DNA from: Paenibacillus methanolicus
GTDB taxonomy: Bacteria; Bacillota; Bacilli; Paenibacillales; Paenibacillaceae
Length of the DNA: 64,000 bases
Assembly: GCF_008124765.1 (NCBI RefSeq)
Contig: NZ_VNHS01000010.1
Span: forward strand, 248,001 to 312,000
Reading direction: 5' to 3'
Each line of letters opens with the position of its first letter. The stretch's first letter is position 1. Positions 47,841-54,814 of this stretch are shown in pieces. The position numbers and the translations under genes were made by a program. Under the pieces are notes generated by a model. The model did no database searches. It saw only the letters and a program-made list of their open reading frames with translations, and was not told the origin of the DNA.

Positions 47841-48587
47841 ATGAGCGAAGCAGCACAAACCCTAGAAGGCTGGTATGCCTTGCACGACTTCCGTTCCATC
47901 GATTGGACCGCTTGGAAGCAGGCGGACGAGGGCGTACGCGCCGCGGCGCTGGACGAGCTTCACGCGTTCCTGAAGCAATGGCAGGCGGCCGAGGATGCCA
48001 AGACGGGCAGCACGGCTTTCTACGCGATCGTCGGACAGAAGGCGGACTTCGTGCAGATGCATCTGCGCGAGACGCTGGAAGAGCTGAACGAGATCGAGAC
48101 GGCTTTCAATAAATCGACGTTCGCGCAGTTCACGGTCAAAACGTACTCCTACGTATCGATCGTCGAACTGAGCAATTACATGGCCGCGCCGGGCTCCGAC
48201 CCGATGCAAAATCCGGAAATCGTCGCGCGTCTGAAGCCGACGCTGCCGAAAGCGGCGCACATCTGCTTCTACCCGATGAACAAGCGTCGCGAAGGCAACG
48301 ACAACTGGTATATGCTCGGCATGGACGATCGCCGCGGCATGATGCGCAGCCACGGCATGATCGGCCGCCAGTACGCGGGCAAGGTCAAGCAGATCATCAC
48401 CGGCTCCGTCGGCTTCGACAACTGGGAGTGGGGCGTGACGCTGTTCGCGGAAGACGCGCTTCAATTCAAGAAGCTCGTCTATGAGATGCGCTTTGACGAA
48501 GTGAGCGCGCGCTTCGGCGATTTCGGCGACTTCTACGTGGGCAACCTGCTGACGGAAGAGAAGCTGGGTCAGATGCTGGGCGTATAA
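47841..48587 (+). CDS. hemQ: Coproheme decarboxylase HemQ (chlorite-dismutase family)
   Basis: The 248-aa protein finishes haem b synthesis in Gram-positive bacteria by oxidative decarboxylation of coproheme. The fold markers are ALHDFRSIDW near the N-terminus, TYSYVSIVELSNYM, the catalytic-tyrosine segment CFYPMNKRREGNDNWYML, and the proximal-His segment MRSHGMIGRQYAGKVKQIITGSVGFDNWEWGVTLF. The chlorite-dismutase distal arginine motif is absent, as expected for HemQ. The ATG at 47841 lies 10 nt after AAGGAG. It is monocistronic. The haem made would supply SdhC and other cytochromes. Confidence 0.94.
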   Translation: MSEAAQTLEGWYALHDFRSIDWTAWKQADEGVRAAALDELHAFLKQWQAAEDAKTGSTAFYAIVGQKADFVQMHLRETLEELNEIETAFNKSTFAQFTVKTYSYVSIVELSNYMAAPGSDPMQNPEIVARLKPTLPKAAHICFYPMNKRREGNDNWYMLGMDDRRGMMRSHGMIGRQYAGKVKQIITGSVGFDNWEWGVTLFAEDALQFKKLVYEMRFDEVSARFGDFGDFYVGNLLTEEKLGQMLGV

Positions 48588-48601
48588 TCGACGTCGAATA
48601 G

Positions 48602-48643
48602 AACACAAAAACGCGTGCCTGCGAAGGCGCGCGTTTTTGTGTT
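48602..48643 (+). terminator. Bidirectional terminator between hemQ and the mannanase
   Basis: An extended stem AACACAAAAACGCG...CGCGTTTTTGTGTT with inner GCC/GGC (one mismatch) separates the convergent genes. Confidence 0.9.
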
Positions 48644-48660
48644 GCTTATTTTGTGCCAAC

Positions 48661-50190
48661 CTACTCCACGGTCACCGAATCCGCATAGATCGACGAAGTC
48701 CCGCTGCCGTTAGCCGCCCCGCCGAACTCGACGCCGATCTCCCGCACGTCGCCCAGATTCGCTTTGCCGGCCAAGGACAGACTTAGCGTCGTTCCCGCGG
48801 ACGTGACGGACACGGCGCCGCTGTCGTACCACTGATAGCCGCTCCCGGTCTTGATGTACAGCTTCGCGGTCATCCCGCTGCCGAACGAACCCCACGACGC
48901 CGTAGCGACGCGCGCCTTGAGCAGCGATTTGCCCGACAAGTTGTGCGCGGCGGCCCGATATAACGTGTAGCTCTTCGTGGCGGCTCCCAAATTGATGTCC
49001 GCCTTCAGCCCGCTTGCGCCGCCGGCCTTCCATTCGGAGACGGTCCATGGGCCGCCCGTTACGTTGCCGCCCGCCCAGGACTGGGTCGAGCCTTCGAAAT
49101 CGTACAAGGTCGTCGCCGAACCGCCTCCGCCTCCGCTTCCGCCCGCTTCGGTAATGGACGAGAGCGCAATCTCGCCGCGATTGACCGTCCACGCGTCGTT
49201 CAGAAGCGCCGAGGCGTTCTGGTTGCGGTGCGGCGCCCAGCCGTCGTTCCAGGCGAAGAAGTAGACCGTCTTCGGGAAATTCGTCTTGATCGCGTTGATC
49301 CACTTCGCATAGTCGAACGTCCCTTGCGAGTCGGGTCCGATCTCGGTGAAGGCGAACGGCTTCCCGAGAGCGACCAGCTCGTCATACCCGGTCACGCTGG
49401 ACGCCGGGTTATCATCATACGCATCTAGGCCGACAATATCCACGTAATTCGCGCCTGGGTAATACGCTGTGCGATTGCCCCGGCTGAAGTCAGGCGCGTA
49501 AATCCAGATCAGATTGTCGAGCCCCTTCGTCACCGTGAAATAATTGTACATCTGGATCCACGCGTTCTTGAACGCGGCCGCGTCTTGATTGCCCCACCAG
49601 AACCAATCGCCGTTCATCTCGTGGAACGGCCGCCACAGCACAGTGACGCCCGCATTCTCTAGATCCTGCAGACCGACCGCCGTCTTGTCCAGATACGCCC
49701 GCCAACGCGCGCCCGTATCCGTGCTTGGGTTCAGCAGGTCGCCGAAATTGGCGAGCTTCGTGTTCAGGTTGCCGCCGGTCGCCACCCCAGGACTTGGATA
49801 ATGGACGTTGACCGTCGCCAGTCCGCCCGCGGCGGCGTAGGATTTCAGCCCGCTGTTGCAATCGTAGTTAATGAGCGTCGTCGGATCCGATGCGCTCGCC
49901 CAACCCGCCCCGTAATCGCACCCGAAGATGCCGGGGTGCTGTCCGGTTGCCGTCCGCAGCTCCTCCAGCTGCTGCGTGGAGAAGGTATGTCCGCTATACC
50001 CGCCGAAAAAACCGGACACCGTCTTGTTCGCCGTTCGATTCGGCAGATGCGCGAGCCAGTTCAGCGTATCCTTCGTCTTCTGGCTGGCATTGACGTTGAC
50101 CGTCCCGACCGTGTGCGCATCCGCGCTGGCGATGACGCTCGCTCCGAGCAAAAACACCAAGACATACGGCAGCCATTTTCTCATCCTCAT
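48661..50190 (-). CDS. Secreted GH26 endo-beta-mannanase with C-terminal carbohydrate-binding domain
   Basis: The 509-aa protein has a signal peptide (residues 1-25, cleavage near SADA). The GH26 catalytic domain (about 38-345) has acid/base Glu191 in WRPFHEMNGDWFWWG and nucleophile Glu283 in FAFTEIGPD, the two-glutamate pair of clan GH-A. A Gly-rich linker (about 349-358) leads to a beta-sandwich module (about 362-509, TLYDFEGSTQSWAGG, GGPWTVSEW, SIYADSVTVE), resembling the CBM27/mannanase galactose-binding-like type. It should cut beta-1,4-mannan outside the cell. The RBS is AAGGGGAG. It stands alone, with no sugar transporter next to it. Confidence 0.92.
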   Translation of the reverse strand: MRMRKWLPYVLVFLLGASVIASADAHTVGTVNVNASQKTKDTLNWLAHLPNRTANKTVSGFFGGYSGHTFSTQQLEELRTATGQHPGIFGCDYGAGWASASDPTTLINYDCNSGLKSYAAAGGLATVNVHYPSPGVATGGNLNTKLANFGDLLNPSTDTGARWRAYLDKTAVGLQDLENAGVTVLWRPFHEMNGDWFWWGNQDAAAFKNAWIQMYNYFTVTKGLDNLIWIYAPDFSRGNRTAYYPGANYVDIVGLDAYDDNPASSVTGYDELVALGKPFAFTEIGPDSQGTFDYAKWINAIKTNFPKTVYFFAWNDGWAPHRNQNASALLNDAWTVNRGEIALSSITEAGGSGGGGGSATTLYDFEGSTQSWAGGNVTGGPWTVSEWKAGGASGLKADINLGAATKSYTLYRAAAHNLSGKSLLKARVATASWGSFGSGMTAKLYIKTGSGYQWYDSGAVSVTSAGTTLSLSLAGKANLGDVREIGVEFGGAANGSGTSSIYADSVTVE

Positions 50191-50423
50191 TGTTCATCTC
50201 CCCTTCGTTATAGAATCGTGCCCATCTAAACCGATACTTGAGCGGTCCTTCTTTCTGCAAGCTGTCGCCCGATATGTATGCGCTTTCTTGATGTTGAACT
50301 CATTATAATCGCTCTCCCAAAAGCGCATCTAGAGGACGGTTTTTACTTCCGAATGACCGCGAACAGGGTTGTTTTTACCTTCGACGAATTGCAATAGGCC
50401 CGTTTTTACATGCGGTCGAACAC
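50191..50423. other. Intergenic region upstream of the mannanase gene
   Basis: No gene is seen. It is moderately AT-rich, with ACAGGGTTGTTTTTAC and AGGCCCGTTTTTAC forming loose direct repeats, and must hold the mannanase promoter; none is clear by eye. Confidence 0.4.
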
Positions 50424-50428
50424 GCAAA

Positions 50429-50461
50429 AATGCCCGGCGTCCATTCCGGACACCGGGCATT
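50429..50461 (-). terminator. Terminator of the ndh operon
   Basis: A 14-bp stem AATGCCCGGCGTCC/GGACACCGGGCATT with one mismatch is followed by T5 on the minus strand. Confidence 0.9.
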
Positions 50462-50485
50462 GCAAAGACAGAGAGGAATCCGAGT

Positions 50486-50740
50486 TTAGTCCTCGTCATC
50501 CTCCGCCATGATTCGTTTCATCTCCAAGTATAGCTCCGTCTGCCGATCGCGCTCGCGCCCCTTTTCCTTCAGACGCTCGATCGCGGGAAGAATCAGAATG
50601 TCGACTTCCTTCTGAACCACGGCCGACAGATCGTACCGGCTCTGCGACTCCAAGAACGAGCCGACTTCCATCAGCGCGTTATACCGGTCCAGTTCATCCC
50701 GGGTCAGCAAGCCGCGTACCTGAACGCTGCAGTGGCGCAT
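50486..50740 (-). CDS. Hypothetical 84-aa protein translationally coupled to ndh
   Basis: The product (MRHCSVQVRGLLTRDELDRY...) is helical and charged, with a C-terminal Asp/Glu tail (MAEDDED). There is no signal peptide, membrane span or recognised family. Its ATG overlaps the ndh stop codon as TAATG, so it is almost certainly co-translated with NADH dehydrogenase II. A terminator follows directly. A role in controlling or assembling the dehydrogenase is suggested only by this coupling. Confidence 0.7.
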   Translation of the reverse strand: MRHCSVQVRGLLTRDELDRYNALMEVGSFLESQSRYDLSAVVQKEVDILILPAIERLKEKGRERDRQTELYLEMKRIMAEDDED

Positions 50741-51933
50741 TAGAAGAACTTCCCTTTGCGCAGCACGAGCGGAATGCCGCCGATGATGAACAGGTAGCGA
50801 AGATCGATCAGCTTCTTCAGCCAGGCGGCCACGCGGCCCTTGTACGTCTTGCCGAACGCAAGGCCGATCGCCTCGCCTTTGCCGAGAGACGCCACCGTGC
50901 CTTTGTTCTTGAACTCGAATTTGCGCAGCGGCTGGTTGCGGATCGAGGCGACCAGGTTATGCGCGCACGTGACGCCTTGCTGCATCGCGATCTGCGCGGT
51001 AGGCGGGTATGGGCGCCCTTCCGGATTCAAGATGAGCGAGTTGTCGCCGACGATGTAGATGTTCTCGTTGCTCGGCGCGCGGAGGAACTCGTCGACCTTC
51101 ACGCGGCCGCGCATCGTCTCGAAGCCCGCCTCGTCGATGAGACGGTTGCCGCGAACGCCCGCCGCCCAGATGACCGTCGCGGAGCGAATCTCTTCGCCGT
51201 CGCCGACGATGACGCCGTCCGGCGTGCATTCCTTGATCGCCGTGCCGATGCGGAACGTGACGCCCTTCTTGGTCAGCACCTGCATGGCGTATTCGACCAA
51301 CTCCGGATCGAAGCCCGGCAGCGCGCTCGGCGCCGCCTCGACGTTGACGATCCGCACGAGCTGCGGATCCACGTCGAACTGTTTGCACAGCTCCGGCACG
51401 CGGTCGGCCAGCTCGCCGACGAATTCGATGCCGGTGAAGCCCGCTCCGCCCACGACGAACGTCAAGTAGTCCGTACGATGCGGCTCCCGCTTGTAGCGCG
51501 CGAATTGGTATTCGATATGTTCGCGAATCAGACGGACCGAGTTGATGCTGCGAATGTTCATCGCGTACTCGCTCATGCCCGGAATGCCGAACGTCTCCGG
51601 CTCGCCGCCGACGCCGATGACGAGATAGTCATAGGAGAGCGTGCCGTCCTCCAAGATGACTTTCTTGTCCTGCGTGCGGATTTGGACGACCGTCGACTTG
51701 ACGAAATCGATCTTGAACTCGTCGATCAGCTTGGAGATGCTCACGCGCGCGTTCTCGGCTTTGTCCGTGCCGGCGGCCGGCATGTGAAGATGCGTCGTAA
51801 TGTAGTGGTAATCGTGCTTGTTGACCAGCGTCACGTCGGCTTCATTATAGTTCAATTCTTTCTGCAGGCGCAGCGCGGTCAGGATGCCGCCGTAGCCCGC
51901 TCCCAGAATGACGATTTTCGGTATGTTGCTCAT
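50740..51933 (-). CDS. ndh: Type II NADH dehydrogenase (NDH-2, YumB/Ndh type)
   Basis: The 397-aa FAD enzyme oxidises NADH and reduces menaquinone without pumping protons. FAD fold: IVILGAGYGGILTALRL at the N-terminus; NADH fold: FVVGGAGFTGIEFVGELADR; conserved VGDNSLI near residue 300 and the quinone-site region PPTAQIAMQQGVTCAHNL. The C-terminal amphipathic helices (AAWLKKLIDLRYLFIIGGIPLVL) bind the membrane. The ATG at 51931-51933 is used; a start six codons earlier lacks a spaced site. A Rex-like operator is 36 bp upstream. The downstream 84-aa gene overlaps its stop. Confidence 0.93.
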   Translation of the reverse strand: MSNIPKIVILGAGYGGILTALRLQKELNYNEADVTLVNKHDYHYITTHLHMPAAGTDKAENARVSISKLIDEFKIDFVKSTVVQIRTQDKKVILEDGTLSYDYLVIGVGGEPETFGIPGMSEYAMNIRSINSVRLIREHIEYQFARYKREPHRTDYLTFVVGGAGFTGIEFVGELADRVPELCKQFDVDPQLVRIVNVEAAPSALPGFDPELVEYAMQVLTKKGVTFRIGTAIKECTPDGVIVGDGEEIRSATVIWAAGVRGNRLIDEAGFETMRGRVKVDEFLRAPSNENIYIVGDNSLILNPEGRPYPPTAQIAMQQGVTCAHNLVASIRNQPLRKFEFKNKGTVASLGKGEAIGLAFGKTYKGRVAAWLKKLIDLRYLFIIGGIPLVLRKGKFF

Positions 51934-51968
51934 GTTTAGAATCCCATCCATTCCTATTACTTTATCCT

Positions 51969-51986
51969 TTGTGAAAAATTACACAT
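51969..51986. promoter_or_regulatory. Rex-like operator upstream of ndh
   Basis: TTGTGAAAAATTACACAT matches the Rex consensus TTGTGAA-N4-TTCACAA at 12 of the 14 defined positions and is nearly palindromic. Rex represses ndh in B. subtilis and is released by NADH. The rest of this 300-bp gap is very AT-rich, without a gene. Confidence 0.7.
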
Positions 51987-52236
51987 ATACAGTTGTTTAT
52001 GGGGTTTCTCTCTGTACGGGAAATTGTAAAATGTCGTCAAAAACCGCATAAAGACGCAATTATACACCCTATATTTAATATCACACATGATACAAATTTT
52101 TCAGTTAAGTTTCAAGGGTAAAAATATACGAAAAACTTTAGAATTATATCCAATTTCGTAATTTTCATCAACCCCTTCTGAACAACTTCATCGGGGCGTA
52201 ATGGTAGTATATTTAAAATCGCGGAGGTGCTGCTCT

Positions 52237-53238
52237 TTGTCCGACAACGCGAATGACAGCAATACGGTCGACCTGGCCATTATCGGCGGCGGTACGGCCG
52301 GCATGTTCGCCGCCTTCTACGGCGGCATGCGGCAGGCTTCGGTGAAGCTGATTGATAGCATGCCCGAATTGGGCGGCCAGCTGGCGGCCCTCTATCCCGA
52401 GAAGTACATCTACGACGTCGCGGGCTTCCCTAAAGTGACGGCCCGGGAGCTCGTCGACCGGCTCAAGGCGCAGCTGGCGCATTTCCGCCCCGAGGTTTGT
52501 CTGGAAGAGAAGGTGCTGGATGTGATCAAACGCGGGGAGCGTCATTTCGAAATCCGGACCGACCGCGGCGTCCACCGCGCCAAGGCGGTGATCGTGACGG
52601 CGGGCGTCGGGGCGTTCGAACCGCGCCGCCTCGAGCTGGCCGAAGCGGACCGGTTCGAGGGGCGCTGCTTGCATTATTATGTGCAGGATGCCAGCCGGTT
52701 CCGCGGCAAGCGCGTGCTCGTCAGCGGCGGCGGCGATTCGGCCGTCGACTGGTCGCTTATGCTCGAGCCGATCGCCGCCAGCGTGACGCTAATCCACCGC
52801 CGCGATAAATTTCGCGCGCATGAGCACAGCGTCCAGCTGCTCAAGCAATCGGGCGTGCGCGTGATCACGCCTTGCGAGATTGCCGCCCTGCACGGCGAGG
52901 ACGCGATCGAACGCGTGACCTTGCGGGACGTCAAGACGGGCGAGACGACCGAGCTTGAGGCGGATGCGGTCATCGTCAGTTTCGGCTTCGTCTCTTCGCT
53001 CGGACCGATCGCGGAGTGGGGAATCGCCATCGAAGGCGGTTCCATTCTCGTCGATTCCCGAATGGAAACGAGTATCGCCGGCATATTCGCCGCAGGCGAC
53101 ATTACCGCATATCCCGGCAAGCTGAAGCTGATTGCCGTCGGCTTCGGCGAAGCGCCCACCGCGGTTAATAACGCCAAGGTATATATCGATCCGTCAGCCA
53201 AGCTTTCGCCCGGCCATAGCAGCAACATGAAATTATAA
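52237..53238 (+). CDS. Ferredoxin/flavodoxin-NADP+ reductase (YumC-type, thioredoxin-reductase-like)
   Basis: The 333-aa protein has two dinucleotide folds: FAD site LAIIGGGTAGMFAAFYGGMR and NADPH site VLVSGGGDSAVDWSLMLEP, then IHRRDKFRAHEHSV and the C-terminal FAD motif GIFAAGDITAYPGKLKLIAVGFGEAPTAVNNA. It lacks the redox-active CxxC of thioredoxin reductase, which places it with the YumC/BsFNR class that exchanges electrons between NADPH and ferredoxin or flavodoxin. The start is TTG 52237, after GGAGGTG at 8 nt. It is divergent from ndh across the AT-rich region, mirroring the yumB-yumC neighbourhood of Bacillus. Confidence 0.92.
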   Translation: MSDNANDSNTVDLAIIGGGTAGMFAAFYGGMRQASVKLIDSMPELGGQLAALYPEKYIYDVAGFPKVTARELVDRLKAQLAHFRPEVCLEEKVLDVIKRGERHFEIRTDRGVHRAKAVIVTAGVGAFEPRRLELAEADRFEGRCLHYYVQDASRFRGKRVLVSGGGDSAVDWSLMLEPIAASVTLIHRRDKFRAHEHSVQLLKQSGVRVITPCEIAALHGEDAIERVTLRDVKTGETTELEADAVIVSFGFVSSLGPIAEWGIAIEGGSILVDSRMETSIAGIFAAGDITAYPGKLKLIAVGFGEAPTAVNNAKVYIDPSAKLSPGHSSNMKL

Positions 53239-53256
53239 ATGAAGGGAAACGAAAGA

Positions 53257-53315
53257 GGGTATCCTACCGCTTGGGCGCCGCTTCCCGAAGAGGCGGCAGA
53301 ACAAGGAGGATACCC
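53257..53315 (+). promoter_or_regulatory. Hairpin that sequesters the ribosome binding site of the zinc-ribbon gene
   Basis: GGGTATCCT (53257-53265) and AGGATACCC (53307-53315) are a perfect 9-bp inverted repeat; the 3' arm overlaps the AAGGAGG (53303-53309). An inner stem GCCGC/GCGGC (about 53277-53299) stacks inside. Translation should depend on opening it. Confidence 0.6.
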
Positions 53316-53318
53316 TTT

Positions 53319-53582
53319 ATGTTATGTCCGGTATGCAATGGTCTGGAATCCTTATTTGCGCTATGCCGCTCATGCGGCCAGCCTGCTGCGGACTGCGGAC
53401 GGCTCTCGGATTATAGCGGTCCGTATTCGCCGTACGAGCCGGATCCCGACTTGCATAACACCGATGCGGCGGCAACTAGCGTCTTCTCCGCGGAGCTAAC
53501 TTGCAAACATCTCGTTAGCTGCCCCGTATGCGGAATGAGCGAGGAGACGGCAGTTAAGCAATGGCGTGCAAGCGAGCATTGA
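53319..53582 (+). CDS. Small Cys-rich zinc-ribbon-like protein, 87 aa
   Basis: ATG 53319 lies 9 nt after AAGGAGG. Cysteine pairs are MLCPVCNGLE, ALCRSCGQ, a lone Cys in AADCGR, then CKHLVSCPVCG at the C-terminus, giving two likely zinc sites. The middle (DYSGPYSPYEPDPDLHNTDAAA) is Pro/Tyr/Asp-rich and flexible. The pattern resembles short cytosolic zinc-ribbon proteins seen in Paenibacillus, function unknown. It starts 80 bp after the ferredoxin reductase gene and may share its transcript, with translation controlled by the hairpin at 53257-53315. Confidence 0.75.
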   Translation: MLCPVCNGLESLFALCRSCGQPAADCGRLSDYSGPYSPYEPDPDLHNTDAAATSVFSAELTCKHLVSCPVCGMSEETAVKQWRASEH

Positions 53583-53620
53583 TTCTAGCGTACCGAGTGC
53601 ATTCGCTAGCGGTTGTATCT

Positions 53621-53767
53621 CTAGGCGGTAATTCGACGCAAGTTGTCCGTGTTGATCTGCCTGCGCTTGATTTCGGCAGCGAGCAGTTGGATAAATTCGG
53701 GCTCCAGGTTGAACTGCATGGCCGCTTGATAAGCATCCATGAGCAGCTCGTCAGACAGAATCTCCAT
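53621..53767 (-). CDS. sda: Sporulation checkpoint inhibitor Sda, 48 aa
   Basis: The product begins MEILSDELLMDAYQAAMQFN and ends FIQLLAAEIKRRQI plus a short tail. This is the Sda helical hairpin (B. subtilis Sda: LSDELL...N..FI.L...EIKRR). Sda binds the phosphotransfer domain of sporulation kinases KinA and KinB and blocks phosphorelay entry when replication starts or DNA is damaged. The start at ATG 53765-53767 follows GGGAG at 9 nt. The upstream region has a promoter and a cluster of DnaA-box-like sequences, consistent with the known DnaA-driven expression of sda. Confidence 0.88.
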   Translation of the reverse strand: MEILSDELLMDAYQAAMQFNLEPEFIQLLAAEIKRRQINTDNLRRITA

Positions 53768-53801
53768 GGTTCCACACTCCCTTCCTGTTTCTTCCTGACT
53801 C

Positions 53802-53831
53802 ATCTTAGCATGTCCCGATTAAGCAGAACAA
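53802..53831 (-). promoter_or_regulatory. Promoter of sda
   Basis: TTGTTC (53826-53831), an 18-bp spacer and extended -10 TGC-TAAGAT (53802-53807) read leftwards, 35 bp before the start. Confidence 0.6.
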
Positions 53832-53840
53832 GCGTTCGAG

Positions 53841-53939
53841 ATATCCACAACATCATGTGGACAGCGTGTGTGTATATTGTGGGTATTAGAGGAAAAAACA
53901 GGAATAGCAACGAGGATAATGTGGATACGGTTATGCACA
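53841..53939. promoter_or_regulatory. DnaA-box cluster upstream of sda
   Basis: Five sequences resembling TTATCCACA on either strand: ATATCCACA (53841-53849, 8/9), TGTGGACAG (53856-53864, 7/9), TGTGGGTAT (53878-53886, 7/9), TGTGGATAC (53920-53928, 8/9), TTATGCACA (53931-53939, 8/9). The cluster starts 10 bp upstream of the sda -35. Confidence 0.7.
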
Positions 53940-54015
53940 GCTGCCGAGGACCACTTCTCAATAAAAAACTTTAATGAATATTCTTCCTCCCATTAACGTA
54001 ATCTATTACCTTCGC

Positions 54016-54684
54016 TTACTGCGGCCGCGTGTTCACCTCGAATATCCACATCTTCCCGCTCTGATCGATGCCGAAATCAAATCCCAGTTGACCAAGGCCC
54101 GGGAATCGCGACTCCAACACTTCCGTCCCGAGGCGGGTCAGCTCGCGCATTTTGCGTTTCTTGCCGGCAACGGCCGCCCCGGAGAACGAACGGCGGATCC
54201 CTTCGGAGCCGGATAGCAGCTGCCCGCCCCGGCACAGATTCGTGACGAACAACCCGGGCTTGGCCCACCTGCCCACGATCGCCCTGATCTGCCAGGCCCC
54301 GTTCTCCTTCACGTATTTCACTCGGTAATCGACCGGCCTCCCTTGGATCGTCGCCAGCCGAATGCCCTTCTGGATCAAATAACGACGGCCCTTGCGCATC
54401 CGGTCCAGCGACCGGTACATCTCGCCGAACGACGCGAAATGCTTCTTCTTCGCATAGTAGGCGTACGCGTAACCGCTTCCGCTCTTGGTAACCTTGATCA
54501 CGCCATGGCCGCCCGCGCCTTTGACCGGCTTCACGACGACCATGCCGTGCGCGGCGAGCATGTTCCTCAAGTTCGCCTCCGTTAGCAGACGCGTCGGCGG
54601 GATATGCGGCGCGATCCGCGGATGCGATAACAGCGCCGCCGTTTTGTCCCATTTGCTGGCCAACTGTCTTCCGAGCTCTTCCAT
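54016..54684 (-). CDS. YheC/YheD-family ATP-grasp protein
   Basis: The 222-aa protein has the ATP-grasp pattern of the spore-coat-associated YheC/YheD family: SHPRIAPHIPPTRLLTEANLRNML (N-terminal), VVKPVKGAGGHGVIKV (nucleotide-binding), VDYRVKYVKENGAWQIRAIVGRWA, and the metal-binding end FDFGIDQSGKMWIFEVNTRP. It ends just after this motif. YheC/D are coat-associated in Bacillus spores; the ligated substrate is unknown. It is shorter than YheC (about 360 aa), keeping only the ATP-grasp core. The start at ATG 54682-54684 follows GGGAGGAG. Confidence 0.82.
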   Translation of the reverse strand: MEELGRQLASKWDKTAALLSHPRIAPHIPPTRLLTEANLRNMLAAHGMVVVKPVKGAGGHGVIKVTKSGSGYAYAYYAKKKHFASFGEMYRSLDRMRKGRRYLIQKGIRLATIQGRPVDYRVKYVKENGAWQIRAIVGRWAKPGLFVTNLCRGGQLLSGSEGIRRSFSGAAVAGKKRKMRELTRLGTEVLESRFPGLGQLGFDFGIDQSGKMWIFEVNTRPQ

Positions 54685-54814
54685 CTCACTCGCTCCTCCC
54701 GTCTGTTGACATGGAATAGCATATGCCGCGGAGATAGGAATCTCTTGGATGATTGCCGCCGGCAACCCGCCTGATTCGAAAGGTTGGTAGAGTCCGCCGC
54801 CGCGCGAAGCGACG

